Shown here: in pieces, positions 62,039 to 64,000 of the stretch
How positions within the stretch are numbered: the first letter of the stretch is position 1
Layout of the letters: every line of letters begins with the position of its first letter
Assembly (NCBI RefSeq): GCF_046097065.1
Contig: NZ_CP175563.1
Coordinates: forward strand, 1,116,001-1,180,000
DNA length: 64,000 nt
Reading direction: 5' to 3'
From: Syntrophus buswellii
Lineage (GTDB): Bacteria; Desulfobacterota; Syntrophia; Syntrophales; Syntrophaceae
Notes under the pieces: model-generated
Database searches by the model: none
The model's input: the letters and a program-made list of their open reading frames with translations, nothing else
What the model was told of the DNA's origin: nothing
Position numbers and translations under genes: made by a program

Positions 62039-64000
62039 TTACATCACGGCGTTTATTTTTTCAATATGGTCCACAATTTTGCCAAGGGCCGTGCGGTCGG
62101 AATGATCAAGTTGATCGGATCGATGTCTCTTGTTCAGCAAAATCTTTGACTGAACATCTTCAACGGTTTCCAATAGCGTCAGTCGTCCGTTGTCTGACAG
62201 GTATCGATCCACTGCACCAATTTTACCCCTAAAGATGCTGTACACGGGAACGCCCAATGCGGCGGCTTCCCGATTCATCGTTCCACCTCCGCTGATCACC
62301 AGGTCGGAATGCCAGATGAGATTGAGGCCATCTACAACATGTTCCGGGAAGATAATCTTCCGGGAAGAGCACCACTCAGGCCAGGTGTTCTTCACCCAGG
62401 CCGTCTGCTTCTTTTCGTTCCTGGGCAGGATGACCAAACGGGTATTGTCCTGCTTCCCCAGAAAGTTGATCGTTGCCTCAAAGAGCAGTTCGCTTTCCGG
62501 ATTGTGGTAATGCGCCTCCGTTGCCGGGGGTCGGATGGTCACGATCAATTCGCTTTCACTGATGCCCAATTCCTCAAAGATGGATGGATCCGGCTTGAAG
62601 TCCGGTACGTAGACATCTTCCTTGATTCCAGGATACTTGAAGAAGGATTCGGAATAGCCTTTTACGTCATTGTCGGGGATCATTTCCGGAACAATGACAT
62701 AGGTGGGTTTCGTCACCGTCTGGGTGAATTCATAGTCTGCAATGACCACGGTGGGGATATTCAGGAGCGTCGCAATCAGCACCTGGGATCTTGAACCATG
62801 AGACACGGCAAGATCAGGTTTTTCTTTCATGATCATGGGCATCAGCTGAAGGGCTCTTATCAATAATCCTGCCACCTTCATGAGGACATTCTTACCGTAA
62901 TGATGGCCGATTTTCTGGTATTTCAAATGGATGAGGTCCGCAAGGCCGCAGACCTGGAAGCAATCACGTGCCGTCACCAGAGTGTCGTAGCCACGCTTAT
63001 GTAAATCATCGAGGATGGGCTTGAAAAACGGAACATGCGGCGAATTATCCAGATCGATCCATATTTTCTTTTTGGGTTTCGTCAGCGAATCACGCACCAT
63101 CTCAACTGTTCTCCCGTAGTGGCCTGCCCAAAAACGTGCCATATCTCTGGGCAATACATGCCAGTATTGACCCTCATAATTTGATTTGATGTATTCAAGG
63201 AATGCTTCATAATGTTTTGCCGGGTACTCTTCGTGGTTGGGTTTTTTATCAAAACTCATATAATCCGGATGGGTGTCAAGCAGGACCATACCGCCCTGAT
63301 CGGCGATCCAGTCCAGTTTCTTTTTCCAGATGGCGATGCTTTCCTCCTGCATGAGGATGAAGAGGAGAAAATCCTGAGGAAGGGTGTAAGGAAGTTCGAC
63401 ATATCCTTTTTGAGGGTTCTCGTTGGCAACCCAAAAAGGAAAGATGGTTCCCATACCATCCGGCTGCGGTTCAAAAGGATCCGTATCAAAGGTGGATGAG
63501 TCGTATTCAATATCGAGGTCATGAATTAATTCGAGATCGTGGTACATGCAGGGGCTGCGGAAACCGACGGCACCCCATTCTTTCAGGGTACGGTTTATTT
63601 CAATGGCTTGCTTTTTAAAAATTGATACATCTTGGAAAGGGTTTCGATCATGATGCAGACCATGTACACCGATCTCAAATCCGCGATCCATCAGGTCTTG
63701 GCGCAATGCTTCCGGCACAGGATAATCCCCAGCAACGAAATTAAAAGAAGACCGGAAACCGAGACGTTCTTCGATCTCTGCCAATGAAGAGCACTTGCTG
63801 ATACCTACAGCTTTTTCCACATCGTGTGTAAGGACGAGGGCGAATTTTTTTCCATCCGGCCATCCAGTCCATCCTGCCTGTGGTTTGCTCGCATTATAGT
63901 CGATCGGCCAATCTTTCTCATATTTAGATCTTATCGAATTAACATAATGTCTCCGCAACTGAATCTGCAGCTGCCTGGGGATCAGGAACCTGAATTTAGG
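62039..64000 (-). CDS. Fusion of polysaccharide deacetylase and DUF354 domains (5' partial)
   Basis: The frame is open from the stop at 62039 to the right edge, so the start lies outside; the extra residues (IPRQLQIQLRRHY) fit the usual family N-terminus. The first part has NodB motifs LTHDVEKA, GVHGLHHDRNPF, FRSPCMYHD and LLDTHPDY. From about residue 305 of the visible part a DUF354 domain begins (KKIWIDLDNSPHVPFFKPIL), a GT-B-like family, with ISGGGTMNREAAALGVPVYS near the end. A fusion of the two is notable; it may modify and transfer a glycan unit. Confidence 0.85.
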   Translation of the reverse strand, partial: PKFRFLIPRQLQIQLRRHYVNSIRSKYEKDWPIDYNASKPQAGWTGWPDGKKFALVLTHDVEKAVGISKCSSLAEIEERLGFRSSFNFVAGDYPVPEALRQDLMDRGFEIGVHGLHHDRNPFQDVSIFKKQAIEINRTLKEWGAVGFRSPCMYHDLELIHDLDIEYDSSTFDTDPFEPQPDGMGTIFPFWVANENPQKGYVELPYTLPQDFLLFILMQEESIAIWKKKLDWIADQGGMVLLDTHPDYMSFDKKPNHEEYPAKHYEAFLEYIKSNYEGQYWHVLPRDMARFWAGHYGRTVEMVRDSLTKPKKKIWIDLDNSPHVPFFKPILDDLHKRGYDTLVTARDCFQVCGLADLIHLKYQKIGHHYGKNVLMKVAGLLIRALQLMPMIMKEKPDLAVSHGSRSQVLIATLLNIPTVVIADYEFTQTVTKPTYVIVPEMIPDNDVKGYSESFFKYPGIKEDVYVPDFKPDPSIFEELGISESELIVTIRPPATEAHYHNPESELLFEATINFLGKQDNTRLVILPRNEKKQTAWVKNTWPEWCSSRKIIFPEHVVDGLNLIWHSDLVISGGGTMNREAAALGVPVYSIFRGKIGAVDRYLSDNGRLTLLETVEDVQSKILLNKRHRSDQLDHSDRTALGKIVDHIEKINAVM

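Noticed and set aside
1..64000. CRISPR array, tRNA or rRNA genes
   Set aside because: I saw no short regularly spaced repeats and no cloverleaf or rRNA-like sequence in the intergenic regions. A covariance-model search would settle this.

Overview
The window looks like chromosomal DNA of a Gram-negative deltaproteobacterium (Desulfobacterota). A Syntrophus/Smithella-like syntroph is my best guess. The reasons are LPS heptosyltransferase, the run ffh-rpsP-khpA-rimM-trmD-SPOUT methyltransferase-rplS-rnhB-yraN, and an exosortase/PEP-CTERM system with its PrsK/PrsR regulators. The taxonomic assignment is inference from gene content, not a database result.

Region 1 (1-10.4 kb): the tail of an unidentified gene, heptosyltransferase waaF, a PLP-dependent beta-eliminating lyase (tyrosine phenol-lyase/tryptophanase family) with a hairpin-rich leader, then a translationally coupled pair: a lipoprotein and a 1628-residue RTX protein that starts with a class 3 lipase domain and carries three tandem 495-bp repeats. 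Region 2 (10.7-19.3 kb): conserved housekeeping genes on the plus strand: a 56-residue four-cysteine protein, argS, a SPOR-domain protein, then the ffh-to-yraN ribosome and RNA-maturation cluster. Region 3 (19.3-25.1 kb): a NodI/NodJ-type ABC exporter and a NarL-type two-component pair on the minus strand, then a beta-CASP metallo-beta-lactamase nuclease on the plus strand.

Region 4 (25.1-29.5 kb) is accessory: a DUF4143 ATPase whose start codon sits inside a perfect 27-bp inverted repeat, and an IS21-family element whose end repeats recur inside its own istA gene. Region 5 (29.5-38.1 kb) is an exosortase island: two PEP-CTERM proteins, one behind a consensus sigma-54 promoter, then sigma-54 activator PrsR, membrane kinase PrsK, exosortase, and a secreted beta-helix protein.

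Region 6 (38.2-64 kb, all minus strand, visibly A+T-richer than the first 25 kb) is a surface-polysaccharide locus. It holds a flippase, an O-antigen ligase/polymerase-like protein, two family 2 glycosyltransferases, an acyltransferase, an MBOAT/SGNH O-acylation pair, several deacetylase-like proteins, two FemAB/GNAT proteins, an aminotransferase-like protein, an oxidoreductase, an epimerase, an asparagine-synthetase-like protein, an N-acetyl sugar amidotransferase, an ATP-grasp protein and a CapA-like protein. An IS4-family element with clear inverted repeats and an 8-bp target duplication sits between the ligase and acyltransferase genes, and an ATP-grasp fragment marks decay. A plausible reading is that the polysaccharide, rich in amide and acyl modifications, forms the matrix to which exosortase-sorted PEP-CTERM proteins are delivered. 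The last gene runs off the right edge.
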